A stretch of DNA of 64,000 nt from contig JBITNC010000001.1 in NCBI GenBank assembly GCA_050084985.1, positions 203,422,001 to 203,486,000 of the forward strand, given 5' to 3'. The stretch is from Nageia nagi (lineage: Eukaryota > Pinophyta). Under the pieces are notes generated by a model, which was not told the origin of the DNA, did not search any database, and saw only the letters and a program-made list of their open reading frames with translations. Position numbers and translations under genes: made by a program. The stretch's first letter is position 1; the number at the start of each line of letters is the position of its first letter. Shown here piece after piece: positions 11,050 through 22,336 of the stretch.

Positions 11050-11940
11050 AATTTCTCAATTATTTCTACAATCTCTAGATCTAAAGCATGTTGATGAATC
11101 TCATATTTCCCTTATGCAATGAGGTCCAAAATCGTAACCTTCAAAGAATTACAAGAATTTGTAGAATGACCCTTTCTTTGATGATAAACATAATAAGTAT
11201 TAGGTTTTCCCATAGGAACATTATCATATAGTGTTGTTTTATCTAATGGATATAATAAAACCTTCTTAATCAAATCTATAAAACTAAACCTTGGTTGATA
11301 GCTATTAAACATCTCAAATTTGGAGGCCTCTTGATCAGATGGTGGATCAAGTTTTGGTTTTTATACAATGTAGGCATCCTATGTTTTCAATGTTTCCTGA
11401 GATGTTACTTTTTTTCTAATATTAGTTTTTCTTTGATTGTTGAGGTTGAGGTTGAGTTTGAATTTGAGGTTTAGGTTGAGGTTTTTGACTATGTTATTGA
11501 TTTTGTATTCCATCTTTCTCAATTTTTTACATACAATATTTCCTAGCATATGGATCTCCTAATAATGTATCTAGTTCTTACCTTATAAATGAATGATATT
11601 TTACCTTCAAATCAAGATCAATATAAATACCTAACATTAAATAAGGATTGGATAACATGTGCTCTTTAATTTTCTTAAGTTGATCTTGGGGTGACAAATT
11701 TTTAAAAGCAATATCATACATCTCAAACTTATCCATAGCTTCAAGGTTTAAATATGCATCATAATTTCAGCCATATAATCATCATCATCATCACTATCAT
11801 TATCATGCACTTAGTTTTCTATAATTAACATATCATTTTGCACATCATCATTATTTGTAGTAGTCAAACATGAATATAATAAACTCATTTCATCATAATA
11901 TTTTCTATTGTTATTTTGTATAATATCCATATCCTTAAAT
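11050..11940 (-). pseudogene. Degenerate gag of the 7875-13475 element
   Basis: Reading the minus strand from a possible ATG near 11930 gives an acidic N-terminal segment, a Gln/Pro-rich linker near 11450-11500, and at 11312-11112 a 66-codon open piece. That piece contains FSFIDLIKKVLLYPLDK and the motif YYVYHQRKGHSTNSC. The latter corresponds to the C/Y-H-H-C nucleocapsid-like motif of gypsy Gags; compare CEYHQTKGHTTNGC in the gag at 1-1234. The first Cys has become Val or Tyr. Stops and shifts interrupt the rest. Confidence 0.65.
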
Positions 11941-12702
11941 TTTTTTGTTTAAGATAAGATGCAAATAAATCACTTATCATATTCCAATATTTTAGAAAAC
12001 CACTTTTAGATGTAATATCCATCCTAAAATGCAAGATCTAGAGCTTTGCACAAAATTTAAAGAAATATGATAAAATAAATACTTTTACACCATGCAAGAT
12101 TAAAAATAAGTTGCTAGAATGTATATCTATGATGTAGGATATGTTTTATGAGGTTAAAGCTTTCAAAATTCAAGAAAATAACCTCCAAAATTCTTTTTTT
12201 TTATACAAAAATGTTTTATTTGAAAATCTTTATAGATCTTAGTAAACATGCATGCAATAAGCCCAAATTAATCTCAAAAAGTTGACTACTATGATGACTT
12301 ATGATTTTGGCAAATGTTTATCATGAAACAAGCCACCAAATAGTTACAAAATATTTTCAAAATTTATGATTTTTCAATTTGACATTTTCTGCAAATTTTT
12401 TTCCAAAATTGATTAAAATATTCAAATCTAGACCTAGTAAAATAAAATAAAAAATCTAATTATATTTATCTATGGTTTGGACAAATTTCTCTAATGCTAC
12501 ATCCCACCAAATTGAATAAAATGATCTCTAAAAATTGAATTTTTTTATAATGAAATTTTTTCAAGAAAATAATTTTTTTCAAAGTAATAAAATTTTCTAA
12601 AGTTGGAGAAAATTAACTCAACCAAAAAGAAAATAAAACCAAGGGTTTCTAATGTAAGACTTAGAAAAAATGATGCCCTAAAATAAAAATTCTAAGGTTT
12701 GT

Positions 12703-12725
12703 AGGATTAGTTGGGTTCACTAAAA
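12703..12725 (-). other. Primer-binding site (decayed)
   Basis: Directly left of the right LTR the plus strand reads GTTGGGTTCACTAAAA. On the minus strand this gives TTTAGTGAACCCAAC, one change from the TGGTGAACCC core seen beside other gypsy LTRs in this window. It fixes the element's orientation. Confidence 0.6.
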
Positions 12726-13475
12726 TGTAGACTCTAAATTATGTAAAATATGAATATACATAATAAATAAATCAATCTACAATATAAGAAGAGCTAAATA
12801 ATGTACACTATATCAAATACAATAAATATACATGAAAAGCATGCACTTGATATGAAGTGTATATACAATCTTTAAAAGTAGATAGCAATTAATCTTTGAA
12901 GGATTGGGATTAGATTCACAGTGAGCTCATAGTGGATGTTCATATGCATGAATCAACTACTTGACCACCAAAATCTAGAACCCTTGATCTAGAAGATGCA
13001 CGTTATTGACATCCTGAGAGAAGCACACTGCTAATGGCCTAAGAGAAGCATGTTGTTAACTATGTAGGATATGTTGAATTATGATGTGCACCAAAAATAG
13101 ATATTCCAAAGCTTAAAGTATAAAAAATTCTCAAGATAGATGGTGTTTAGAGACACCGTTGCAGTTGATAACCACTAATTAGAGTTCTTATCATATCAAA
13201 GAGTTTTGATATATAGAGATGAACTTATTCCACCCATTTATATAGCTTTCAAAGCATAAAAAAGAGTTAATACCAACCTATTTCAATAATATAATCATTA
13301 TTATATTCAAGATACTTTAAAATAAGACTCATTGTATATGATATAGCATTTAATATAACACATGGCATTGCATTATAATATCCTTTTATCTTGACATGTA
13401 ATATTGCATTAAATCATTTAATAGTTCTAAATATGATTTATTAAATAAATAATAAATCATTTTTAGGTATCTACA
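12726..13475 (-). repeat. 5' LTR of the 7875-13475 element
   Basis: This 750-bp direct repeat of 7875-8602 is bounded by TGTAGA and TCTACA. It contains a short internal duplication around 13005-13055 (GAGAAGCACACTG / GAGAAGCATGTTG) that is single in the other LTR. Confidence 0.9.
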
Positions 13476-13484
13476 CTCTTAAAA

Positions 13485-14095
13485 TCATGGGTGGGTGCAA
13501 GAAGTTGGGTCCACTTTAAGGTAAAAAAATGGAAGTGTTTTCCTTGATTTTCAAGTTTGGGAATGATTGATCTCAAAATTTGAAGCACTTAGACATGGAA
13601 TCATGAAAAATATTACTAAGGTGAAAATGTAGTGCTCAGAGTATAATTTTCAAATATATAATTTATTCTGATACCTAGATCATAGAATTTAAAATTCGAT
13701 AGGATGAATAAAAACTACTATTTAAAACCATTTTTGGACCATACCATGCACATGTTTGTCATCTATAATGTGAATAAAATCAAGGTATTTTTTAAAATAA
13801 TTTTAGAAATAGATACCTAATATATTGAAGCTTATGTTGGATATTTTTCCATAATTATTTCATGAAATAATTATTTTTATAAATTTTTTATCAATCATGT
13901 TTATTTTTTTCAAAAATTGCTTGTGTCTTTGACACATAATTTGACCTAAACTTAATCTTTTTTCAATTTTTTTAATATTATAGAGAATTCTTTAAGTCTT
14001 TTCCCTATATAATTTTTTTTCATAACTCCTAAAAAATAAAAAGTTATGAAGAAAATAAGATACCATCTTATTTCAAGTATATAAACCACTTTTAC
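13485..14095 (+). repeat. TIR repeat family, copy A
   Basis: It starts GGGTGGGTGCAAGAAG and follows the same order of segments as copy B at 16846, including ATTTGAAGCACTTAGA-like, TTTTCAAATATATAATTTATT and CATAATTTGACCTAAACTTA. The right boundary near 14095 is approximate, and the far terminus seen in copy B is missing. It lies immediately outside the LTR element, within the interrupted transposase relic. Confidence 0.65.
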
Positions 14096-14599
14096 TGAAA
14101 AATAATTATAAAATATAAAATATTATCCAATTGTAAAAAAATTACATATTTGAAATATAAGCTCTTTAATCTATAATGGATTTTAATTTCATGAAAAAAT
14201 TCTATCGAAAACTCCATCAAATGTAAGCTTGAAGTTGATATTTTCCATTAACATTGCCATGAACACATACTTGTAGGTCCAATGCTAAGTGTTGTCTCAC
14301 CAAGCCTTTTCCAAGCCTAAAAGTGAGGTAAAATCAAAGATTCAAATATTATTATCTCGATATATTAGTCAATATCTCAATATTTAAAGCTAAGAAAATG
14401 CATGTATTTTAGTTTTAAATATCAAGATCCCTATAGTTATTGGGATCCTAAACCTAAATTGGGATCCTAATTTTTATTTTGATATTGAATTTTAACTTTT
14501 TTAATTTTCCTCCACTTCCCTTCCAAGTAGACTTAACTTCTTGCTTTCACCCTTTTCCATAAATGTATGCACACTAATGTTTTTAATGATCAAATCAAT

Positions 14600-16135
14600 A
14601 CACTTTCCAATTTTTTCATCCTTTAAAGAATACTCAATATTCTTAAATTTTTTAACATCCATTAATTTTTATCTAGATCCATGTTCATATATTTCATACA
14701 TATATCCTCATAATAATGAAAAGTTACCACATCTAATATATTTTTCACAAAATAAAATGATTGCTCATTAGGAGTTTCACAAAATAACCTTTCTATAAAC
14801 TCGTTGATATTTTCAGAAGGCATATTAGTAATACCATATTCCAATATCAAATCATTAGTATGCAAAGTATGAAGAATATGTATAAAAATATCATAATAAT
14901 ATCTAAATTACATATGAGTCTTACAACAACATGATGCTTTTTCCTTATTAATTTTCACATACCAATGTTTGCATTTTTCAAATGATATTTGACTAATATT
15001 AAATGGTAACAATGATTCACCTAAAAGTTTTATATAAAGTTAATTTTGAGTCATATCTAATAGGTGTTTATCATGAGGATCATAATTTTTTAATCTTACT
15101 TTTAGTTTCAAAATATCTCTAGTATTAAATAAAACCCTAGTATTATCATTCCAAAAAAATTCAATTAAAGATTTATTTTCATTATTCAATTTCATGTCAA
15201 AATATGGGAGTCTACCACTAAAACTCCAATATTGGTTAATTGGATCAATTTTAAAACTTTATCTTCTCTTTTCAGCTCTTTACAAAGTTTTATGATTAAT
15301 GTTTAGAAATCCACTAACCTTACCTATGATTTTTTTACTTGAAGTTATTTTACTAATTAAAGTTGTTATTATATCTTGATGTATCCCATTCTTATTTTTA
15401 GATCAACTCTCCTTTCTTATAGAGTCAATGGCACTAGTAACCATGGATATAACTTGTTTAAGGGGTTTATATTTCTTCACACAAATGCTTAAAGTTTTCA
15501 CTACTTTTCTCATTTTCAATATTCTTATTAATTGCAATAAGAGTTTACATTGAAACCTTAATGTTTTATTAGAGAAAAATTGATCATATACCATATTTGC
15601 ATATCTTCTTATTTGTCTCCAAGATTTCTTACCAGGGATATTATTTAATCTGTTGCTTTCAATTTGAAAAAAATATTTTCAAAAGAATTATTAAAACTAG
15701 GGTTTTCAATATCATTTATTTTTCTATTTCTTCATGATTAGAATTAATATAATCTACATTATCAAAACATGGGTTGAAAGGCATATCTAGGTCTAATTCG
15801 ATATTAACATTTCATATGTCATTCAAAGAAGGGTCTAAATGCATACCTAGATTTGTATCCATAGTCATTGAAATTGAAGCTTCATTCACTAATGGATTTA
15901 AAGATGTTGGATTTGAAGCTTTATTCAATGCTAAATTTGAATAGGTACTTGCATTTGAAACTTCTATCATATCTGCATGTTCAACAATTGCATCATCTAT
16001 GTTCATCTCTTCAATTATGTTCTCCTCATTATTCTCCTCCTTAATTGTAATTGATCTTGATGCTTTAATCTTTGCATATCTATCTCTTTGTATTTTTGCC
16101 TCTTCTTTATTCTCTTGAATTTCTTCAGGTTTCAC
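14600..16135 (-). pseudogene. DDE-transposase-like relic, N-terminal half
   Basis: From an ATG at 16135 the minus strand has a 107-codon open, strongly acidic and Asn-rich segment. Further along come WRQIRRYANMVYDQFFSNKT and a block with YDPHDKHLLDMTQ. Next are FEKCKHWYVKINKEKASCCC with KTHM just after it (near 14990-14930), then a 67-codon open stretch at 14865-14662. The CCCxxH motif ahead of an aromatic RYYYD segment is typical of the N-terminal part of the protein family whose C-terminal half is at 6400-7770. At least four in-frame stops sit at glutamine-like codons. Together the two halves would form one long transposase-like protein interrupted by later insertions. Confidence 0.6.
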
Positions 16136-16845
16136 AAAGTCCTCCTTACTTTTTTGTTTGATGATATTTTGAACCCATTGATTACCAAAATTATTAAAGA
16201 AAACTTAAAAAACTCTATTTACTCAAGAATTTCTTCTGAAAGCGATAGTTTATTCCTTTAAAAAATTCTTCTTTCACCATTAAATATTCTTATTTCACCT
16301 TCAAAAATATTACAAAAGTTACCACCTTTGATAAGAGATAAAAAATGGATTACAAAGATATTTTTCTCAAGAATTTTACATTAGAAAAATGGAAGAATAT
16401 AATTTTCAAAGTTATGGATGGTGCAGAGTTTGGAGAGAGTATTTTCCAAAGTATTGTTGTTAATAATGAGTACATAAGGAATGAAATTTCATTATAATCA
16501 AATTTCATTTTATAATGAAATTTTGTTATTTTTAACGTAAAAAATAACAAAATTTTATTTTAAAAAGAAATTTTGTTATTTCAATTTAAGTTCGAGTTTA
16601 GGCTAATGGATGTTTAATCAAGTTTTTTGAGGAGTTTTTTCATAAAATTAAAACCCATTTCATATCAAAGAGTCTAGATTATAAATATGTATTTTTTTTA
16701 TAATTTGATTATATTTTCTATTTATTAATTAATTTTCAATGAAACTGGTCCTTAAACTTGAAAAATTAAGTTCTATTACTTTTTTAATATCTTTTTGTAG
16801 AATTAATAAAAATATTATATGTAAATAATCTATAGATAATTCTCT
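16136..16845. other. AT-rich DNA upstream of the transposase relic
   Basis: No gene was seen. It contains one good short hairpin at 16518-16555 and nearby partial repeats of the same ATGAAATTTTGTTATT phrase. Confidence 0.4.
16518..16555. repeat. Short inverted repeat (hairpin)
   Basis: AAATTTTGTTATTTTTAACG on the left is followed by its near-perfect reverse complement, giving arms of about 18 bases with almost no loop. A further partial copy of the arm follows at 16570-16590. Confidence 0.6.
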
Positions 16846-17829
16846 AGGTGAGTGTAAGAAGATGATTTTCAATTTTGGCTAAAAAGTGAAAGTGTTTTTC
16901 CTAATTTTTATGTTGGTCACACTTGATCTCAAAATTTGAAGCATTTAAAGTCCAAGTATTGAAAAAAGTCACCAGGGTAAAATGTAATTCTCAAAGTCTA
17001 GTTTTCAAATATATAATTTATTATAATACCCAAATGACATAAATTAATATTTGATAGGCATGTTTAAAGTCACTATTTAAAAAATACAGTTTCAAGACCA
17101 TATCCCATCATGTCTGGTAAGCATAATTAGACATAAATTAAAACATTTTTTTAAATCATTTTGGGTAAAGATACTAAAGATTATCCAAGATATTTTTTTG
17201 TATTTTTTTCTTGAATATTTTTTTATTATTAATCTTTATTGATCCTAATTATCGTTTCGAAAAGTGCTCATGTCTAGTAAGCATAATTTGACCTAAAATT
17301 ATCATTGTTAATTTTTTTAACTTGTGAAGAATTGTATGCATATTATGCACATATTTTTTTTCACAATTGTAAAAAAGAATAAGTTATTAAGCAAATACCA
17401 AATCGACTATTTAAAAAATATAATTTTGAGACCATACCCCATCATGTTTGGCAACATTAATTGGACCTAAATTAAAATATTATTAATTGGACCTAAATTA
17501 AAGTATTTTTTAAATCCTTTTGGGTAAAGATACCTAAGACACTGAAGATTATGTAGAACATTTTTTTTGTAAATTTTTATGAATAATTTATTTATTATTA
17601 ATTTTTTATTGGCTTTGATTATCGTTTCAAAAAGTGCTCATATCTGACAAGCATAATTTGACCTAAACTTATCATTTTTAATATTTTTTAACTTATGAAG
17701 AATTGTATGCATATTATACATATTTTTTTCCATAATTCCAAAAAAATATGAGTTATTAAATAAATACAAAAACCTAGCAGTTCTTAAGACTTCCTCTAAA
17801 GTGGGACTCATCTTCTTACACTTACCCCT
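16846..17829 (+). repeat. TIR repeat family, copy B (both ends present)
   Basis: The left end GGTGAGTGTAAGAAGATG and the right end CATCTTCTTACACTTACCC are inverted copies of each other. CTCTA flanks both sides as a candidate 5-bp target duplication. The interior is non-coding and includes a tandem duplication: the segment from about 17075 to 17395 is repeated at about 17400-17770, both with CATAATTTGACCTAAA and AGAATTGTATGCATATTAT. This is best described as a non-autonomous TIR element. The superfamily is not assigned. Confidence 0.65.
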
Positions 17830-17844
17830 CTATTAAATAAAAAA

Positions 17845-18335
17845 ATTAAAAAAAAGGATAAGTTTAGGTCAAATTATGCATGCCATAGATTGGTTTTTTG
17901 AAATAAAAATTAGAGCAAGTAAAAAAATTAATAAAAAAATATTCATGGAAAAATTATGACAAAATATCTTGAACAATCTTCAATGTGTCAGGTATCTTTT
18001 ACCAAAAGGATTTTAAAAAACATTATATTTAGGTCAAAATATGCTTCCGTAGAAGAGCATGGTATGGTCATAAAATAGTACATTTTAAACAATGGCTTTT
18101 AGAAGTTCTTATCGTAAATCAATTTTTATCAATTAGGTATTGGAATAAATTACATATTTGAAAACTACACTCCAAGCACTACATTTTGACCGTAGTGATA
18201 TTTTTCAAGATTCCATCTCTAAGGGCTTCAAATGTTGAGATCAATTATAACCAAATATAAAAATCAAGAAAAACATGTCCACTTTTTGGCCATTTCATGG
18301 ATCCATCTTTTTGCACTTACATAGATTTAGAAATC
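17845..18335 (-). repeat. TIR repeat family, copy C (inverted, truncated)
   Basis: Read on the minus strand from 18335, it repeats the left-end sequence of copy B (TATGTAAGTGCAAAAAGATG...) and its interior in the same order, then stops near 17845 before the distal terminus. Copies B and C therefore lie head-out in opposite orientation, almost touching. Confidence 0.6.
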
Positions 18336-18419
18336 AACTATCTCAAAGATAGAATTAAATATTTTGATGGGTAATGTAGTGGAGGTTACAAACTAAATTT
18401 TGACGAAGAACCAGTGTTG

Positions 18420-19800
18420 AATTATTCATCGCATAGATCTTTTTCCCGTGAAGGTGTTGGTTGGGAGAGCAATGAAGATAATGGTGTAAAACTATCTAAC
18501 AAATATTCTATTGCTAAAGTTTTTTTTTACTTTACTATATCAATAACCAATTCTCCATCTTCAGCTACTTGATAGAACAAATCCTTCATCATTGACGATG
18601 ATAATAGTTTAACCAACAATGATCATTTTTTGTAGATTGTACTCTTAGAGCCTTGATCTTATCAAAGTAATTCTCAATATTCTCCTTATTAGAATATGTT
18701 CCTATGGTCACATAAAAAATTATTCCATACTTGTTGAACAAAAGTGCCACTTCTTATTACTAAGCTCAATATATCTTTAAAGATATTAGGTGCATGCACC
18801 ATATTCATTAAGGTCCCTACCTTATTCATTAAGATTTTATGATATCCATGAGGGTCAAATCCTCTCTATTTGTTTTCCATTAGGAAGAATTAATCCATTT
18901 TTTTAATTGTGTGTAACACAGATTGTAAGTTATGATATCTATAATGCCCAAATTGATACGGATGACTCAAATAAGGGGGTCTTCCAACCTTCTTCAATAG
19001 TTTCAGATTTTCATCCTCAATTATTTATTTAATGATGTATATACATATTATGGAAAAAGTGTCATATATAGGGAGAAATTTTAGAAGCAATTTAGATCCA
19101 TATACTCTCACATATGAATAGTATTCATAAATGAAATTATCCCCAACCATTTATTTAGAAAGAAAGCTAAGTAAAGGCTCACTAAGTTTGTTTAGCATAT
19201 TGCTAGTGATAGAAAAATACATAGCAAGTAAGAATTATTTATAAAACTTCTCTTTACATTCAAATCCTTCTCCCTCATGGATGAAATAGAGTCTATTTTG
19301 AATAAAATCTGTAGTTTCATCTCCTCCTAATCTAATAATTATGGAAGTAGGGGATTTTCCAACCAACAAATGTATAAAAATAGAATAATAAGATAATCTT
19401 GGCATTATACTATTGGATGGATTAGGTTTGTTGTATACGTATATACTATATTACAAACTATTTTGGTCATATAAGATGATGTGAGGCTTATATGAATCAC
19501 ACTTAAGTGATTTATGTAAAGTGACCATGATGATCATGCAAATAATAATAGAAGAAAGAGGTGCCTCTTAATTTGTTCCTTTTTTGGTTAAGCATTTCCA
19601 AGATAAATATTGGTATTTCTTTCTATTTTTAAGATTATATTTGCATACACTTTATTGAATAGGTTTATAAAACTCTTTAAAATTAACTTTAAAGCTTCTT
19701 ATATGGAATCTTCAACTACTTTAGACACTATATTGTATGTTAAGAAAATAAACTTCAACAAAGGCTCTTGGTAAGTTATGAGGAAAGAGATGGGATATTG
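18420..19800 (-). pseudogene. Unidentified decayed protein-coding region (about 400 codons)
   Basis: The minus strand from about 19770 to 18540 reads as a protein-like frame. It has one or two frameshifts (near 19400 and 18690) and roughly ten stops, nearly all where Gln or Arg would fit. Recognisable pieces are KIERNTNIYLGNA, RLGGDETTDFIQNRLYF, GRPPYLSHPYQFGHYRYHNL, RGFDPHGYHKIL and SGTFVQQVWNNFLCDH. Composition is normal for a globular protein. The family was not recognised. It could be a transposon protein, a captured host gene or an endogenised viral gene. No RT, DDE or zinc-knuckle motif was found. Confidence 0.4.
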
Positions 19801-20528
19801 ATATTAAGAAAATATATGTTATATGAATAACATATTTTTGAAGTTCTCAACTAGATAAGAATAGCTAGTCAAGTTAAATATGTGCAAAAATGTATATGAT
19901 AAACTATTATGCAAATGTCTTGTATATGCATATTAAACCATTATGCCAAAGGATGAATCTCCAATACAAAAAGAAGAAGAAAGAAAGAATGATTCACTTA
20001 TTGAAAAAAACAAATCTTCTATGTTCACCATCATGTCTTGTCTATGTTTTGTATTTATATCTTTATAAATGAATAAAGAAGCTTATTTTATATACTTGCT
20101 AGATATCAAATTTAAGATTTTGAAAAGTTTTTCTTATTCTCAAATGCAATTTTAAATGAAAAGATAATTTATCATGAAAATATCTAAAATGCAATTTAGA
20201 CTTTAAAATGTTAAAATATCCTTATGATATTTTTTTTAATAAAAACCTAAAATATAGAATATTTTATAAATAAGACCACTACAAACACACTAAACAAACC
20301 ATTCATTATGCATATAAGTATTTTATATTTATTAATGGTGAAGTGAATAAAATCAACTCCAAAGAATAATTAATTAAACTAGGTAATTATTAATTATATG
20401 GTAATAGTAACATGCTAAACGATAATAACAAACACAATAATTATTTAAAATTAATTATAAATAATTACCAAAAGAAAATTCAAGTATTCTATTATTTCAT
20501 TTTAACAATCATAATTTCCCTTTTACAA
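19801..20528. other. AT-rich intergenic DNA
   Basis: No gene or repeat was recognised. The short frame at 19890-20072 has no protein-like features. Confidence 0.4.
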
Positions 20529-20534
20529 TTTATT
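20529..20534 (-). terminator. Candidate polyadenylation signal of the AdoMetDC gene
   Basis: The minus strand has AATAAA about 475 bases downstream of the AdoMetDC stop codon, at the point where GC content drops to the AT-rich background. It would give a 3' UTR of about 0.5 kb. Plant signals are loose, so this is a guess from position and consensus. Confidence 0.35.
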
Positions 20535-21009
20535 TACTTACTACATAAAAAAATAATGATATAGCAAACTTGTAACGCCTGTAAAATGATTATCTACAAA
20601 CTTCAACTCCTTTAAAATACATGACAATTAACCCAAGCAAGGAAAGCCTTTGGAATGTATAACAATCGATTTTAGCTTGTACAAAAACACAAAGGTGGTA
20701 TGTTGATCGTGGCGACTCGCATTTTACAATCTTGTTCTTGCTCAAGTCGACAGATTCAGCTACCTTAATGTACTCTAGTGATTTTTCAAATCCTTGAATG
20801 TTGGGCCTGCTACAGACAGCACAGGTTAAGACTCCTGTTTCTGGGGATAAGGCAGACCAGACAATCGAATGGAGATTCGGCAAAAGCAAATCATGTCCAT
20901 TATAGCGTAGACGGCAAGGAAGGGAAGAGCCTGCCTCTTGCGCTTTTCAAAAACATTCCCTAAACATAGAAAACTATAGCAAGCAGCATTGAAGGCTTCA
21001 TTGATTCAG

Positions 21010-22257
21010 TCAATACTTTCTACTACCCATATCAACAGCAGCAGTGCCTGCAGAAGACGTCGCAGACATAATGATAGCATCAGGCTGGAATACTCCACTC
21101 GCCGTAGCGTCCAATCCGCAGCACATTCGGTAGCTGATAGTGCTGATGCTGCGTTTACTGGAACTGGAAGTCGAACTGGCATTTGTTTGTGCAGTCGTAT
21201 CCTCCTCCTCCTGCGGGAATAAGGCGAGAGGGACTCTACCAACTCCACTGCTTTGGTTGGAGAAGGTATGAAATACGAGCACTCCACCTGAAGGAAGCTC
21301 TTGACGGCTTGTGCTTTCGCACTGGTAACCGCTCGGATAAACTGAGACATGCCATGAATTATTGTGTCGTCGAGAATAAGAATGATCGGCGTAAAGGGAG
21401 AGGGACAATGTTGCGGGATTAAATGTGGCTGCGACCCTGTTTAAGAGATGTTGCAGGTCTAGAGAGCAGGGATCATAACCCATAACTTCAAAGCTGGCAT
21501 AGCTGTAACCTTTCTCGGGAGTGATATGTATGGTGGAATAGCCGCCCAATTCCATGCTGTTCATAGAATACCCACATGGGTCGAAGGCGAAATCACATAT
21601 CTCTGAATTGGGAAAAAGAGTATGAATACCTGAGGACACTGTCATGTCGTTTGCCGTTTCAGTTTGGCCCCGTATCTTAAAGAAATGTTGGGCCACTCCT
21701 CTGTCTAACTCCGTCATACACACTTCCAATGTGTAACAGGGAGACGCACAAGGGGGCTTTTCAGCAGCCATGGCCATTGCAGAGTAAACATGCCATCTAA
21801 TCTTGGCGGTTTCGTCTCCCATAATATATGCGGAAGAGGTGAGGGTGGGAAAGTGGTCGTCTAGGAATTGGACCTCTTCAGTGAAGTTTCGGTGAGGAAA
21901 GAGCTGAGCTGCGGGGAAGAGGAATGTGCCGCGGCTGTATCTGCACCCACTGGTGCTCAGTGAAAGTCTCCCTGCAAGTCGAAGTAGGGGGGGGATGGAT
22001 TTCAGCAACTGGGTCGTTCCGCATGTTTTCATCACCATTTTTGATGGGTAAATGAATAGGCTCGACTCTGAAAGAACGTACGAATCGAACAAGGCGTTGG
22101 CCAGTGCAGATACTATGCTGCACTGCGCCGTGCTCAGAATTTCGTCCAAGTCTGCCACTGTTAAAGATCGCAGCCCTTTCTCTGGACATCCCTTACTTGC
22201 CACGAATTTTATTTCCAACCTTTTCTCGAATCCCTCGAAAGGTGGACAGGTGGCCAT
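21010..22257 (-). CDS. SAMDC: S-adenosylmethionine decarboxylase proenzyme, plant type
   Basis: This pyruvoyl-dependent enzyme decarboxylates S-adenosylmethionine to supply aminopropyl groups for spermidine and spermine in the cytosol. The intronless frame has 415 codons. FEGFEKRLEI at 7-16 carries the conserved Phe7, Glu8 and Glu11. YVLSESSLF at 60-68 is the self-cleavage site, predicted between Glu64 and Ser65, with Ser65 becoming the pyruvoyl group. Cys79 (KTCGTT), Ser231 (CGYSMN) and His244 (TIHITPE) match the processing and catalytic residues. The plant-type TLEVCMTELDRG block is at 176-187. It is longer than the usual 350-370 residues because of a Ser/Thr-rich tail from about 350. The start is fixed by the conserved N-terminus. 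The conserved regulatory uORF of plant AdoMetDC leaders was not found nearby, so it may be a uORF-less paralogue. Lower GC flanks mark the edges of a gene island. Confidence 0.95.
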   Translation of the reverse strand: MATCPPFEGFEKRLEIKFVASKGCPEKGLRSLTVADLDEILSTAQCSIVSALANALFDSYVLSESSLFIYPSKMVMKTCGTTQLLKSIPPLLRLAGRLSLSTSGCRYSRGTFLFPAAQLFPHRNFTEEVQFLDDHFPTLTSSAYIMGDETAKIRWHVYSAMAMAAEKPPCASPCYTLEVCMTELDRGVAQHFFKIRGQTETANDMTVSSGIHTLFPNSEICDFAFDPCGYSMNSMELGGYSTIHITPEKGYSYASFEVMGYDPCSLDLQHLLNRVAATFNPATLSLSLYADHSYSRRHNNSWHVSVYPSGYQCESTSRQELPSGGVLVFHTFSNQSSGVGRVPLALFPQEEEDTTAQTNASSTSSSSKRSISTISYRMCCGLDATASGVFQPDAIIMSATSSAGTAAVDMGSRKY

Positions 22258-22336
22258 CGCATCCGTCGCACTTTCTGTTGCACCTTAATCGCTCGCTTAG
22301 TATAAGGAACAGCTTCAACCTGCACAACACTGTCAT
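22193..22336 (-). other. Upstream ORF overlapping the AdoMetDC start
   Basis: An ATG at 22336 opens 47 codons in a different frame and runs 65 bases past the AdoMetDC ATG, to a stop at 22193. A second out-of-frame ATG at 22262, only 5 bases upstream of the main start, opens 17 codons. Neither resembles the conserved roughly 50-residue uORF peptide of plant AdoMetDC genes. If the first is present in the mRNA it should depress translation of the enzyme; the candidate intron at 22320-22405 would remove its ATG. Confidence 0.4.

Larger units (their letters stand above)
7875..13475 (-). mobile_element. LTR retrotransposon with gag only, inserted in the transposase relic
   Basis: Two direct repeats (7875-8602 and 12726-13475) begin TGTAGA; the right one ends TCTACA. 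Next to the right LTR is a decayed primer-binding site (minus strand TTTAGTGAACCCAAC). Next to the left LTR is a minus-strand polypurine tract. Orientation is therefore minus and the element is structurally full length, about 5.6 kb. Flanking pentamers are CTTTT on the left and CTCTT on the right, a target duplication with one change. The 4.1-kb interior contains only gag remains near 11050-11940; no protease, RT or integrase motif was found. It is probably non-autonomous or deleted. The LTRs are visibly diverged, mainly by C/T and G/A differences, so the insertion is old. Confidence 0.85.

Noticed and set aside
20590-20889. 99-codon minus-strand frame downstream of AdoMetDC
   Set aside because: It lies in the presumed 3' UTR, has no recognisable motif, and is separated from the enzyme frame by its stop codon.
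21006-21350. 114-codon minus-strand frame, and several plus-strand frames, inside the AdoMetDC gene
   Set aside because: They are other frames of the AdoMetDC coding region and lack any domain of their own.
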